From contig NC_023749.2 in assembly GCF_000499845.2 (NCBI RefSeq), positions 19,039,138-19,103,137 on the forward strand: a stretch of DNA of 64,000 bases. Reading direction: 5' to 3'. A program made the translations under genes and the position numbers. This stretch comes from Phaseolus vulgaris. Lineage: Eukaryota > Streptophyta > Magnoliopsida > Fabales > Fabaceae. Shown here piece by piece: positions 44,011-56,645 of this stretch. Each line of letters begins with the position of its first letter. The first letter of the stretch is position 1. Below the pieces are notes generated by a model. It saw only the letters and a program-made list of their open reading frames with translations, had not been told where the DNA came from and searched no databases.

Positions 44011-45049
44011 GGACAAATATTTAAATCAAATTAGTCCTAAAACTATTGTTTTTACAATCAATTTTAAAAATCATTCCAAATTATTCATACATATATTCAT
44101 TGCATGTTTAGTCTTAATTTTTCATTAACAGTAATGTACATTTGACAAACAAAACACAAGCAACTCATTATATTCACTATCTAGCACAAATATACATAAA
44201 GAGATAAAAAAAACTTGAGTTTCATCATACAAATATTTGAAAAACCATAATTTTTTTCTTCATCAAATGCAACTTGAAATAGAATTTGATATAGCGATAA
44301 AAAAAAATTTCAACTAAAGTTAACTAAAACACTTTGTGATATCAATGAATGTCACATTGCTTTTGTACAATAAATTACTCTTTTCTTTTGTAGGGTGATA
44401 ATTCTTTATGATATATGTAGATAACGTTCTCACTTTATCATCAATCTTTACATAAACTACATTGTCTGAAAGCAGTTGACAGCTAATCATAACTACGAAC
44501 AACAAAGTCGTATTACCTCTTATGCATATTTAATTTTAAAAATATTAATATTATAATATAAGCTCAATTCATAAATTGCATAACATTTCCACTTTTTACT
44601 TTCTTGCTTTTTTTTTATTACAGACAATGTTTGGGATACAAACAGAACACATGGAAATATTAACTTCTTTAATAGTCTAAATAAATCCATGTTATATGGT
44701 CAAGTTGAAGTCATGTAAGTCCCCAGTAATTGACATGCTTATTTTTTTATTTATTTATGTGATAGTTTTACAAATAGATCTCCCAATCTTTAGAAAGATC
44801 TGGAATAATCCAAGTGGGCTTAAATTGATCTTGGCTTGAAACACCTTCCTCATGTATACATTATCATTTAGATATTTATATTTGTGTGTATGATTTAATT
44901 ACCCATTAAATCTTATCTTTAGTTTCTTCTTATAAAAATTGTTTATTTGATCTATACATAATTACTTTAAAATTCAATGTGATCCACGTTATTGAAAAAT
45001 CTTAACATTGTTCATCATAAATGATGTGGTAGTAATATGTTTTTGGTTT
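44011..45049. other. AT-rich intergenic DNA
   Basis: No confident gene; the 61-residue minus frame at 44320-44505 has no recognisable domain. Confidence 0.5.
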
Positions 45050-46589
45050 TGTTATAATTCTATTAGAAAAACAACAGATTGTTTTACAAAAAAACTGATT
45101 TAAATTATTTTTCTGTTAAAGATTTCATATCTAACAACTAGTTGTTTTATCAAAATATCTAGTTTTTTCAGTTTGACATAAAAGACAAAATAAACCAAAA
45201 CTTTTTCAAAACCTTTTGAAAACCACTAAGTGTCATACAACCAGTTGTTTCGACAAATCAACTGAACAAAAAACTTGCTATAGTATCAAGACCTTTGAGT
45301 AGCTGCTTTTTCAGCATATTGATTTGAAAAACAACTAACTAAAATTTCATAGCTTTTTAGAAAACACTTCTTTTAAAAGAGATAAAGAATCAAGTGAGCT
45401 TGAATCAATACAAGATATGAATTGACAATTCAAAAGCTACTAAACAACACACACAAGCTGATATGAAATCAATAGCAAGATAGAGATGATTCTTTGACAT
45501 TTTATGGAATCAACTTGAGTTGGATAAAGAATAGGCACTTTTAATAGAATTGGATCAATGTTCTATGTTTTAAGAACTCACCAAAACTTGCACCAAACAC
45601 CAAACTCATATGGAAGATCCATCTATTGCCAATTGAACCGATTAAAATGTGTTTAAAAGCAAAAGAACCGAATAGAATGCTTCAAAACTGAAATTGAACC
45701 GAACAAACGGCAAGAAATGAAGAAGAAACAACTAGGAACAGCCAAGGCAAAGATGAACCGAAGCAAATTCAGAAACAAGATAGAATACAGAACGAAAATG
45801 CTAGAAAAGTAAACTAAGACATGATTTAGAATCAAATGAGCTAGGAGATGAAAGAAAGAAGAACTTATGGAGATGGAGGACTTGGTTTGATGGTCACGCC
45901 ACTTGGATGGTGAAGGCTCCAAGATAAGTGAGCTAGTGCCACCACTTGAGAGAACCAATTGCACTCAAGATAAGACAAGGTGAAGGAGAAGACAAGTTCT
46001 CACAATTCTCTCTCAAATGGAGTAGAGTTTCTCTATTACCAATTTCAATTCTGAATTTTACAAGAGCCCACACCTCTATTTATAGTGTGAGGGTGCTGGA
46101 AAATAGGTGGGAAAATTCAAATAAAACTCATTTGAAATTCCCACCAAAAACAAGTCACATGGGAGGTGTGACCTTTTTCTACTATGACACCTCCTAAAAA
46201 CTACACCTACACCTACTCTCCTAAGTCACATGGACAATGTGACTTTATTTTACATATTCATACTCCTTTATTTAATATCCACACCTCCTACAAGAGTAAA
46301 TCAAATGATGCTCTTTTATTTAATGCTTGGCCTTGCCCCTCATGGGATGGACTTGGGCTTTTTGGGCTTTGGCCTTCTTGGGCTTGGGCTTTGGGCTTGG
46401 GCCTCATCTTTATTTTATGTATTCTTTTAATTTTGAGAAGACTAGAAGGAAGAACTTCAAATGTGAGGGTGAATGTCCTCTTCCTTCATTAATAAAAACC
46501 TCCTTTATTTGATTCTCATCACAAGCACAACAACAAGTTCTCCAAGTCTTCAAATCAGATTTGGAAGCATCAAAGCAAATTGTTCAACA
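45050..46589 (-). repeat. 3' LTR of minus-strand Sirevirus-like remnant
   Basis: Starts TGTTGAACAATTTGC (46589) directly after a purine tract and ends ATTATAACA (45050). 1540 bp. A TATA box on the minus strand (CACTATAAATAGAGG) lies at about 46075-46090. A GGGCTTTGGGCTTGGGC-type repeat occurs near 46350-46410. The right border is well supported by the PPT; the left border is inferred from the TG/CA ends. Confidence 0.65.
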
Positions 46590-46601
46590 ATCTCCTCCTA
46601 T
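46590..46601 (-). other. Polypurine tract next to the LTR
   Basis: ATAGGAGGAGAT on the minus strand, immediately before TGTTGAAC; the primer for plus-strand synthesis in an LTR retroelement. Confidence 0.6.
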
Positions 46602-46858
46602 TTGATGAAGACAAATCTCTAGTTTGTTTGCATTGTAGATTTAGAACTTGAAAGCTCTTGCAAAACATAATTATATACTATACAATGCAAGTATAGAAGC
46701 AGGATAAAACAGATTCACAAAGCACAAAGAGCTAGTTTTTGGATACTCAGAAATGCAGAAAAACCATAAAAACTCAAAGTGTTTTAGTGCCGAGTAGCAA
46801 CAACAGAATGTAGCAGAATATAACCAAATCAACCATAACCTTCTCCCCCTACTTGTCT

Positions 46859-47790
46859 TCACAAATAGACAAAGAGAAGAGATATACAATTAGAAAACAA
46901 AATGATAAAACAACAGACCATCGAGCATACAAAGAGGCATATTGATACTTTGAGCATCTTGGCTGCACAAAACTCATAGTGATTCCTTTGGTCACTTGTC
47001 ATGTTGTCCAAGTGGTTGATCTTCAATCTTTCAAATTGTGACATAAGAATCTCATGATCTGTGGGTGGCTCATAGCCCACAAGTGCATGCAGAGCATAAT
47101 CTTCTACAACTCCAACATTGGACTAGCTTCATAATTCAGATCAACAACTTTCTCAGTTTGATTTTCAATACATTGTTCAGTTTGTTCTAGTTCAAATTGA
47201 TTTCCAGCATTTGGTGCAGCTTGTTGTCCATCATTTATTTTAATTTGATCTTCACGAGAAGGACCCACTTGTTCTTCCTCTTTGCTAACCCATTTGTCAC
47301 CAACTTTGATGAATCTCATCTTGCTAAGAGACCCATTATTAATTTTATGAGGTGGTAAACCATTCTTCATCAATATCAAATTCAAAATATTGAAGAAATT
47401 TAGATACAAGAACAACATAAGGAAAATGATAATCATTTAACCTCATAGACTTTAGCATATGGTCCTTGAAGATATGGATCCAATTGACTTTGATGTTCTT
47501 CATTATGTTCTTTAGGGAGGACAACATGATTATTCCCCCTTGGAGTGAGCATCCATGTGACAATGAAGGCAGTGATCCTTTCATTCAATTTTAAGGCACC
47601 AACATGAAAACCCTTCACTTTCAAGTGAGGATTTTTTAGACAACTCACATAGTATTGTATTTTGTTGAAATCCTCCACAATACTTGTGTTTCCTTTGTTG
47701 ATCCTTACTCCTAAGTATTTTAGTCCAGTGATGGCAGTCCATACAGCAGGAGTAATCTCCATAGAATCATATAAGCTTGGATAATAACTG
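46859..47790 (-). pseudogene. Third ORF of Sirevirus-like remnant (broken)
   Basis: 47762-47433 begins with EITPAVWTAITGLKYLGVRI and NKGNTSIVEDFNKIQYYVSC, which aligns with ITREIWSNVGGIKYLGMKVS and KGNTVGIQGFNKMQFYRSC of the ORF at 63513-64000 (frame end). It therefore shows what lies downstream in this protein: a MLTPRGNNHVVL segment, then in other frames LNDYHFPYVVLVSKFLQYFE, an acidic Gln-rich tail, and FERLKINHLDNMTSDQRNHY near the end. At least two frame changes and loss of the N-terminus make it a pseudogene. Function unknown. Confidence 0.75.
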
Positions 47791-47939
47791 GGTGTAAATT
47801 AACAACTCAAAATCTACTAAATACCACACACACAGTTTCTCTTGAACAAGTAAAACAAAACTTCTTATTAAGCCAGCTTTGGAAGATTACTTCTTCCAAG
47901 ATAACATGTTATCTAGGTAATAAAGCATGTAGATTTCAT

Positions 47940-49750
47940 TGATCCACGAGTAAAAAATATGATGCATGTTGTTGAATTTGGATATCTACTCAACTTTATA
48001 AATATCAAAATTCACTTGGTTAATGCATTAGTGGAGAGGTGGAGAACAGAGACACATATATTTCATCTTCTGCATAGAGAAATAAAAGTGACTTTAGAAG
48101 ATGTCACATTGCAATTGGGTCTTTCCATTAATAGAGAACCTATGATTGGATTAACTAGTGGCAACTTTGTGTAAATATTCAAACAATTGTTAGATTGTCA
48201 TGACTCGACAACAACTTTCGTCAACTTCCTCATGATGCAACCAATGATGTGGTTGCTCAATATGCATGAACACATATTCTTTCACTCATTGGGAGTTTAC
48301 TCATGTCAGACACATCAGTCAGCAAAGTCCAATTGATGTATTTATTATTATTGGCTTATTTAAACAACGCCTCAAATTATAGTTGGGGTTTGATTAACTT
48401 GACCTGTCTTTTCATGCATTAGATCATGGAATAAACTTCAATGAAGACAATATTGGAGGTTGTGAGCTACGTTTACATTATTGGGTTTCAGAATGCATTA
48501 AATGTCTGTCTCCACCTATCCAACCATTAACCGTAGAAAAAATTGATACTAGATTTGGTTTACCACTTGCAAAAGGGTATAAATATCAGTATACAATTAC
48601 ATCTCCCAAAACCCACGTTTGACTCATTTTTAACATTTTCAGCCTAAATAAAACATATATTGTTTACGATAGGTGGTCATGTGCATCGTCATAAATGGAA
48701 CACCCACCACGAGTACTATGTCTCTAATAAAGGTGATGTTGGACCAATTACAACCGAAACAAGTTCTTTAACACATGAAACTTACATCCAATAATATTAT
48801 CCTAAATTGTTTACTAATTATAATGAAAAAAAAATTGTAGTTCTTTTAGACTTTTTACACCAGGGACGATGTCGCTCCTTTGATTATTGATAAGGTTTAT
48901 AATGTTAGTCGAGTAGTAATTACATTGATTTGTTTTTCCATATTTGAATTTCATCAAGCTGATTGGGCTATGTGACAATTTCAGTTTCACCAAACCATTC
49001 CAATTGATCCGATAAATTTATATCAGCTTCATAAAGAAGATATGCGGGGCAAAACAAGGAGGTATTGTCCACAATACCATGAAAGGTGGATAGTAATATG
49101 GATTATGGTCAACACAATCGACTCATTCAAGGTGTTTAGGTCAATGGTAATGGCCATTTGCGTGACATCACAACGTACATGCAATGGTACATTAACCATA
49201 CTATATGTCACATGTTGCCTCCACAACAAACATCCAACGACGATGTAAATTCATTTCCTAACACATTTCATGATGTAGTTTTACTTGTATAAAAAAATGC
49301 TTTTTTTCTAGACAGTACGACATGTCAATGAACACTATCCATTCTCAACCTCAATCTCAATATCAGCATGTTGGGTTTTTTTTCTATGGTTAACAATTTT
49401 ATGAATATTCATTTTGTTGGTCTAGTCAGTCTAGTTTTCAACAACCTCCAATGACCATGTACATGGATCATCACCACATGCCTTTCCAGTCTCTTTTCTA
49501 GCAAGTTCCACAAACATGCAACATTTTTTCATAATCAACAAGATGTTTTTTCCAATCCACCAAATGATTTTTCCGGTCCACCAAATATGTTTGAAATTCA
49601 ACATTCACACATCCATCTACATATAATCCCTCCTCATCCATGGCACTATTATTGATTGACAATACCCTCATAACGGTCTGATAGTCAAGGTCACAATAAT
49701 GATGACAAAGACAAAGACAATAATGATTAGTTCCACCTCCTCCCACATCT
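47940..49750 (+). pseudogene. Plant mobile domain (PMD, MAIN-like) transposon gene remnant
   Basis: 47959-48171 encodes NALVERWRTETHIFHLLHRE and VTLEDVTLQLGLSINREPMI, the signature of the plant mobile domain carried by MULE and gypsy-type transposons and by MAIN/MAIL proteins. Downstream the same strand has many stops but fragments still resemble the family up to about 49310, and a Gln/Pro-rich tail around 49310-49740. It is clearly inactive. No TIRs assigned. Confidence 0.7.
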
Positions 49751-50219
49751 ACAATACATCACCAAAAAAGAAGAACAAGAAGATAAAGAAGATCTCCTTA
49801 TCACACGTCATCTCATAAATAAATTATTCTCCTCGTGTAATAATGTTGAAATTCAACTTTTAATTTCAATTTCCATTCATAACCTTTTTTTCTTTCTTAT
49901 TTTGCATTCAAAATAATAACTTCAGACAACAAATATATATAAATGCACACAAAATTACACAACTTAATTTCCATTATAACCCTGATCACAAACTTTATTA
50001 ATTTCCATAATTTTAATATATGTTATTTTCATAGTTGTTAAATTTTAACAATCAACTGCTATTTCTTACTTTTACTATAATTAATTTTTTTTATTAAATC
50101 ACTTCATATGTTATTGATAAATCACTTCAAATGTTATTAATAACAAAGTAATATATTTATACTTATAAATATATTTTATATAAACACTTAATAAAAAACA
50201 CAAAACAAAAAGAAAATGA

Positions 50220-50545
50220 AAAAAAGTTCAAGGTAAAGTCGTGTTAGTGGTGTACAGTGCAATGTAAAAATAAATGAATTTGTATGCAATGTACAAATAA
50301 CTGAAGTCATGCCAACCATGTACGACTTTAACTTTCACTGCCACCAACTAAACTTGTTAAATCCTAGCACAACTTCACTAAATAAAAATAAAAATATTAG
50401 ACTAAGCAAAGTCATGTTTCTTCATCAACATTGAAGTTGTGTATAAATCACATAACTTCACTAAATTTTAAACAAAATTATATTAAAATAACACTATATT
50501 TTACATTAAAATCGTGCTACGTTGACGTTGTCCATTTACTTGATT
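50220..50545. mobile_element. TIR-like remnant with AAGTCGTG/AAGTTGTG motifs
   Basis: Repeated short motifs (AAAGTCGTGTTAG, GAAGTCATGCC, GTACGACTTTAAC, TTGAAGTTGTGTATAAA, AAATCGTGCTACGTTGACG) in both orientations resemble the arms of the long-inverted-repeat element at 34389-35627. It may be the end of the PMD element upstream. No coding region. Confidence 0.4.
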
Positions 50546-51977
50546 TTAAAAATCTTGTTTACAAAATTACTTTACTTTTGTAAAGAAAAAATCCACACAT
50601 AAATATTAGATCTCTCTAACTAAGGTATACGCAAATTCTCATCTACGGATAAAAAAAAAAACGCAAATTCTCATCAATGTGATATTTTGTCTAGTTTCTA
50701 AATAGTTATATCGCAACTAACTAGAGACTAACTGTAACTAAGTTATAAGTACTAGGTTGAAATCATGACATGGTGTGCTAAGAACAAGATGTAAAATGAA
50801 AACTAAAATTATGAATAAGAGCCAAGAAAAAATTATAACAAATGTGTATGGTTGAATTTTTATTTAATTAGAGTCTTCATACTAAACAACATTAGCATAT
50901 AAAAGTTTGAGCTTTTGAGTCTTTTGATTTTCTAGGTCTGTTTTGTTATATTAGAACTTTAGTTGTGTTTTTATTTTTTTTAATTTAAAAGTTAATAGTT
51001 GAGTTAAATCGTAAATGTGAATTTAGCCTAATGTGTATGGTACTTTATAAAAAATTGCGAAGTGATAATTATTGATTGAAAATTTATGGTTGAGACATGA
51101 TAAAAACAGGTTTATTTAAGTTTTATGATTTTAAAAATTTTGTAATTTTTGTTTGGTCACTCATTTTTACTTTTTTTCAAGTGATCGTTTTACCTATTAT
51201 TTTCTTACTAGATTATTTTTATCTGATTTTTCATTTTTTTCTTAGTCCCTTTGAGATTTTTCTCTTTGATAATTTTAATATTACGACTTTTTATTATTTG
51301 ATCCTCTTGAATAAAGAATTTCTCATGCATCCCTCTAAAATAAAGGACTAAATAGAAAATTCCCAGTATTTAGATTATTAAAATGGGAACATTAAATTGA
51401 AGCCTAAACTATTTATACATGCATAATATATAATTTATGAAATTATTAAAACGAATAATTGATTTTTTTAGTTAAAAACTGTCATTCCTTCTTAATTAGT
51501 TGAGACAGAAGACTTGTGAGTGCACAAGCATTTTATATCGATTGACTTCTTTAATTTTTGGCTGTTACAATTGTATTTATCATGCTAATGCCATCATTTT
51601 AGCATACACATAGTTTCTTTGTTTGTTTTTAATTGTTCTTTTGAGTGTTTGACAGCATAATATTTCTTTATATTAGTAGAAATACGTTTTAGTGCAGCAT
51701 AATTGGCTCTCATGTTGTTAGAAGTCCATGTACAAGTGTGACTTTTATATAACCTTATTTCTTTATATTTTTTCTAAACTTGTTTTCCAAACATTTTAAA
51801 ATATAATAAATTTTCTTGATTCTAATAAAATAATTTTTTACTTTATTATTTATTTTAATGTAATAAATTTTAAATATATAGAAATAAAATTCTCTAATAT
51901 TAATTCCAAACGAAATAAGGAAATATTAAAAAAAATTATTCTATAATAAGTTATATTATATTCTCTCCACTTACAAA

Positions 51978-52021
<44 letters not shown>

Positions 52022-53714
52022 GCTATAACATCTATTTTATTAAATAAAATTGAATTCGTATTTACATGTTTTTACTTCATTATTTAAATAAATATTGATC
52101 TTATGATTTCGTTAATGAGTATTTAATTTTTATTAACATTGATTAATAAACTGTTTATAAATGAAAATTAAAATAATTTTTATTAAGTAGAATATTTTTT
52201 TTTAAATTAAATGGTTTAAATATTTATATTTTATAATTACTATAGTGAACATTTAATAATTGGTTTATTTTAGTTTAATATTTTGATTTTTTGAATGCAT
52301 GCGTGCAATAATTGTTTATGTTTTTTTCTTCATTTATTCCTTTGATTTTATGATGGTGGAGCATGATTTCACTCCCAGACAACTGTTGAAATTTGAATAA
52401 TGGTACACTTGGTGTCTCATCACTTTTTATCACTAGAGTTGAGATCCTATGATGAGGGAGTTTTCTTCTATTGATCACCATATCTCTAATCTCTCTTTGA
52501 ATTTTGATGCTCTAATTCCATAGTAAAATATAAAAGCAAATTGTGTCTCCTCATTCATATTTTGTATTTGTTTATATACAAGAATTGTCTTTGATATTTA
52601 TTACTAAAAACATACTCACACAGACTTCTAAATAAATCCAAATAAACAAATTTTACCTTAAAGATAATTAATCATATAAATATCTTCTCTGTCCACCAAT
52701 TTCAACTAAATTTTAAACTGCAAATCTTAATAGGTTACACAATAATAATCTTTTCGTAATAATATAAATAATAAAAAATTAAATTAAATAATATTATTAT
52801 ATTTTTTTTCATTTCCTATAATCTAAACAATTTTTATTTCCATTTATTTCTTACATTATTTTTTCTCTTTTACTCCTTTTTTTTTCTTCTCATTTCTTTC
52901 TTACATTGTCTCTTCTTCTTCTTTTACTCCTCTACTTTTTATCATTCAATCCAAATAAAAAGTCTAACATATTTATAAAGAATACAACTATTTTAGTAAA
53001 ATTTTATAAAAGTTACTATCACATATAAAATCTTAAATTGTAGGTTGGAGTTTTCTACCGTCATGGATTAATTTTTCTCATTTATTATTAAAATAAGGTT
53101 GATTTTGAAAAAAAAAATACGAGATTTAAGAATCCGTGTCTTTATGGTAAAAAGTCGAGTAAAGGTTCAAAAGTAAAATTGTGTTAAAGTAACACGAATT
53201 TGATATTAATTACAAAATTTTGATCAACATATATTTTTTAAGGTTATAGTGACAAAATTTCACATTTACTTTAGACAAAGAAAATATTTGTATTTTTTAT
53301 TTAAAATATTGGAATAATTCATTGAATTATTAATTTGATTTTTTTATAAAATTAAAAAAAATTTGTAATAAAAAATTCAGTGTAGAAAAAAATATTGACA
53401 AATTTTACAAAGTTTTGTAGAAAAAAAACTTTAAATAATCGTAATTTTTTATAAATAGTTCAAATTAAAATGCGTTAAAAATAAAAATTTATTCGAAATG
53501 AATTATATTTTTAGTATTTTGAGGATTTTTTTTTATATTTTAAACTTTTAGTTTACGTCTTTGATTAGAATTAGGATTTTAATATCATTTTTAATTAATT
53601 TTTCAACTAAAATATAACTAAAACTTTACTTAATTTTATGAAATTTGTGAAATTAATAATTTAATTAATTATTCTAATTTAAAAAAACATAATATATTTT
53701 TTAAAAAATTCAAT
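50546..53714. other. AT-rich intergenic region
   Basis: No recognisable gene; a TA microsatellite at 51980-52018 and T-rich tracts near 52800-52930. The 84-residue frame at 51097-51351 is hydrophobic low-complexity translation without a known domain. Confidence 0.6.
51980..52018. repeat. (TA)n microsatellite
   Basis: Uninterrupted TA dinucleotides over about 39 bases. Confidence 0.95.
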
Positions 53715-53845
53715 AAAGTTGAAGTTGTGTATCTAGTCACGACTTCAATGTAACTTTAAAAAAATTTGTTCATCAAAATCACGTCAGGTTGACACAACTT
53801 TATACTCATTATTAAAGTCATGTTAGATTGACACGACTGTTGGTT
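53715..53845. mobile_element. TIR-like remnant with AAGTTGTGT/ACGACTT motifs
   Basis: GTTGAAGTTGTGTATCTAG, TCACGACTTCAATG, TTGACACAACTTTA and AGATTGACACGACTG follow in about 130 bases; same motif family as at 50220 and 34600-35460. Confidence 0.4.
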
Positions 53846-53899
53846 ATTAATTCAGATTTTATTATTATTATTTCAAATTTTATTACCCTTAAACTATTT

Positions 53900-54660
53900 G
53901 ATGGATTTCCTATAAGCTCTTCTTGGATGTTTGTGGAAGATGGTGCAGAAGCTTAATGGAAGAGATGAACAAGGTCCTCCTAAGAGGTGTGATGACCTGC
54001 ATGAAGAGTGTGGAAATGGGGAGGTTCGGCCAGCCCCTTTGAAGGTGGTGAAATGAAGATTAAAACCTAGAAGCTAGGCAAGGAGTAATGTATGGCACTA
54101 AATTGACAGCATAACAATACTCTATTCAATCTTGAAAATACAAGGTGTAGGCTCCTCCTTTTATAGGCTAAGGAGGACCATAATGCAACCCTAATGCTAA
54201 TCAAAATGAAATGCAAATTTACATCACATGGAGCACATGGCCATGTGGAGAATCCTTCTAGAAAGTGACCAAATCTTTAGCAAATCTAGGTCAAGTCTCA
54301 TGGAATCAAGTTTATGCTATTTACACCACAACTAATACTAAGCTATCCTTAATGGGCCTTCATGTAGCATATACAAGTTGCTTCTTCTCCCATCCATAGC
54401 TTGGCCCAAGTCTCACATCCGTAGCTTGGTCATGGACCTAGTAATAGGTCCTAGACGGTCTACCCTTCCTTCTAGACGCTCTCCCTTTAGACGCTCTCCA
54501 CCTTGTGCTAGACGCTCTTCACTTTGGCCTAGACGCTCATTCCTTTGGCCTAGACGCTCTTGGTTTGGCTTTGGATGCTCACGTCTTGGCTCTTGTCTTT
54601 TTATATGAGGTTGTGCTTGGCCCTCTTCCATCACTATTTTACCGTTATATTGCATTAATG
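53900..54660 (-). mobile_element. LTR-retrotransposon remnant (gypsy-like), LTR plus end of internal region
   Basis: The minus strand has an LTR-like segment with a TATAAAAGG box at about 54161-54168. Upstream of it is an 80-residue frame (54655-54413) with Arg/Glu-rich repeats (QERLGQRNERLGQ) ending in RLGPITRSMTKLRM, which resembles the GPITRSM-type stretch in gag/pol junctions of Ty3/gypsy elements. The DNA of this frame is a tandem array of CTAGACGCTC motifs. The borders are not resolved. It abuts a copia LTR to the right. Confidence 0.45.
54432..54580 (-). repeat. CTAGACGCTC tandem motif array
   Basis: Six copies (one variant, TAGACGGTC) spaced roughly 15-27 bases, encoding repeated ERLxQ/ERLKG peptides on the minus strand. 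Confidence 0.7.
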
Positions 54661-54838
54661 GTCAATTTACAGGCCTATTAGTATTCTTAGTTTATAGCTT
54701 CCAGTAATTGTAATTATTATATATATGATTGAGTGAATCAAAATGAATAAGATCAGTTTTGCAATTATGTACAATTACGTTCAATCAATTGCTACAACCT
54801 TTTGTCTTCTCTTATTTCCTTCCATTAGTTCCTACAAC

Positions 54839-54854
54839 TGGTATCAAGAGCTAG
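54839..54854 (+). other. Primer-binding site of copia element
   Basis: TGGTATCAAGAGCTAG, initiator Met-tRNA type with one extra A, two bases after an LTR end ...CCTACA (54836). The 5' LTR lies to the left; its start is not resolved. Confidence 0.7.
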
Positions 54855-54863
54855 TCTGTTATC

Positions 54864-56645
54864 ATGAACTCTACCCAATTATCAGTCTCTATCCTTAATG
54901 GAAAAAATTACAATCGGTGGTGTGTGCAAATGAGAGTTTTGTTTGATTATCATGAGTTATGGGATGTCGTTGAGAGTGGAGTGTCTACATTAGGTGATAA
55001 TGCAACTGAAGCGCAACGAGTACCGCATCATGATCAGAAGAAGAAGGACAATAAGGCTTTGTATCTCATCCATCAAGGGATGAATGACGAGACATTTGAG
55101 CAGATAGAAGGAGCAAAAACTGCCAGTGAGGCTTGGACAATTTTGTCAACCAATTATAAAGGTGATAATAAGATCAAAAGGGTGCGTCTTCAAACCCTAA
55201 GACGCCAATATGAACTGCTGGAGATGGAAACCACATAGACTGTTGATGTCTATATAAATAAAGTTCTTGCCTTGACAAATCAGATGAAGACCAATGGTGA
55301 AACGCATTCGGAGCAGACAAAGGTGGAAAAGATTTTGAGATCTTTAACTCCCAGATTTGAACATGTTGTTTCCGCAATTGAAGAGGCCAATGACAGTAAG
55401 GTTATTTTCTGGTTCTCTATGAGCGCATGAGCAGCGGATGAATGACAATAAGATTGAAAAACCAATTGAACAGGCTTTAGAAGCACAAGTCTCAATTGGT
55501 AAGTCCTATCATAAATATGGTAGCTATTTCAGCAAAGGTCGTGGTGGCCAGAATCATGGAGGCGCTTGGCGCGGGGAACGTGGTCGCGGAGGACGAGGAG
55601 ACATTTATTATAAATCAAATGTTGAGTGTTATAATTGCCATAAACGTGGCCATTATGCAAATGAGTGCAGATCAAAAGGTGATAATCATGCTTCCAATTG
55701 TGCTCAAGAAGATAGTAATCACGAACAAGATGAAGAGGATCATGAAGTATTAATGACAACCACATCAAATGAAACTCCAAACAACCAGACTTGGTATTTG
55801 GATATAGGTTGCACAAATCATATGTGTGGTCAGAAGGAGCTGTTTGCAGATTTGGATGACTCATTTCGCACAAAAGTGAAATTCGGTGATGGCAGGTTCT
55901 TTCTGGTGATTGGAAAAGGGCGAATTCTTATTACATTGAAGAATGGTGATCACAGGTACATCAATGATGTTTTGTATGTACCTGACATGAAAAGTAATCT
56001 GTTGAGTGTGGGACAACTGGCCGAGAAGGGTTACGTGATGCACATAGTTGAAAATAAATTCTCAATTTTTGATAAAAAAAAGTAATTTGATTCTTAAAAT
56101 TTTATCAAAAAACCGCATGTTTCCAGTAGATATTCATATGGGTGATTTCAAGTGCTAGAATGCAATAGTGAATAATGAATCGTGGTTATGGCATTTACGC
56201 TTTGGGCACTTAAATTTTCAGAGTTTGGAAAATCTTTCCAAAAGAAATTTAGTGAATGGTTTACCCCATATTCATCACCCTGATCAATTGTGTGAGACTT
56301 GCATTTTTAGAAAGAATCACAGGATACCATTTGTTAAGGAGCCTTAGCGTGCAAAATTTCCTTTGGAGCTTGTTCATACAGATGTTTGTGGCTTGATGAA
56401 CATATCATCAGTTGGAGGTAATAAATATTTTTTAACCTTTATTGATGATTTTTCAAGGAAAACCTGGATTTATGTATTGAAAAGCAAGGATGAGGTATAC
56501 CACTGCTTTAAAATATTTAAAGCATTTGTTGAAAGAGAGAGTGGCAGACAAATTAAGATGGTGCATAGTGATGGAGGAGGTGAGTACAAGTCTAATGAAT
56601 TCAAGAGGCACTGTGAAGAACTTGGGTTGCAACATAACATAACTT
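54864..56645 (+). pseudogene. copia gag-protease-integrase polyprotein (broken)
   Basis: The UBN2-type gag begins at ATG 54864 and is stopped by TAG at 55236-55238. The frame continues to about 55400, where further lesions (a frameshift and a TGA) occur, and reopens at 55438. A CCHC knuckle CYNCHKRGHYANEC follows a Gly/Arg-rich stretch. The protease site reads WYLDIGCTNHM, that is DIG rather than DT/SG, so it is probably inactive. Pre-integrase (WLWHLRFGHLNF; CETC) lies at about 56170-56310 in another frame. The integrase core is at 56363-56645 (HTDVCGLM, DDFSRKTW, HSDGGGEYKS). The last codons after NITL come from the inserted LTR. Confidence 0.88.

Larger units (their letters stand above)
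45050..47790 (-). mobile_element. Sirevirus-like remnant: third ORF, polypurine tract, 3' LTR
   Basis: On the minus strand the order is third ORF (about 47790 to 46859), PPT (46601-46590), LTR (46589-45050). This is the 3' end of a Sirevirus-type element. gag and pol are missing; to the right it abuts a plant-mobile-domain remnant at about 47940. The LTR sequence differs from those of the other Sirevirus-like copies in the window, so this is another subfamily. Confidence 0.8.
54661..56645 (+). mobile_element. Ty1/copia element of a second lineage, cut in integrase
   Basis: LTR end and primer-binding site at 54836-54854, gag from 54864, zinc knuckle, protease, pre-integrase and integrase core up to 56645, where the 5' LTR of the next element begins inside the integrase reading frame. 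The rest (RT, RNase H, 3' LTR) should lie beyond the inserted element, outside the window. The gag sequence (SILNGKNYNRWCVQM) is unlike the Sirevirus gag at 58144. Confidence 0.88.
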
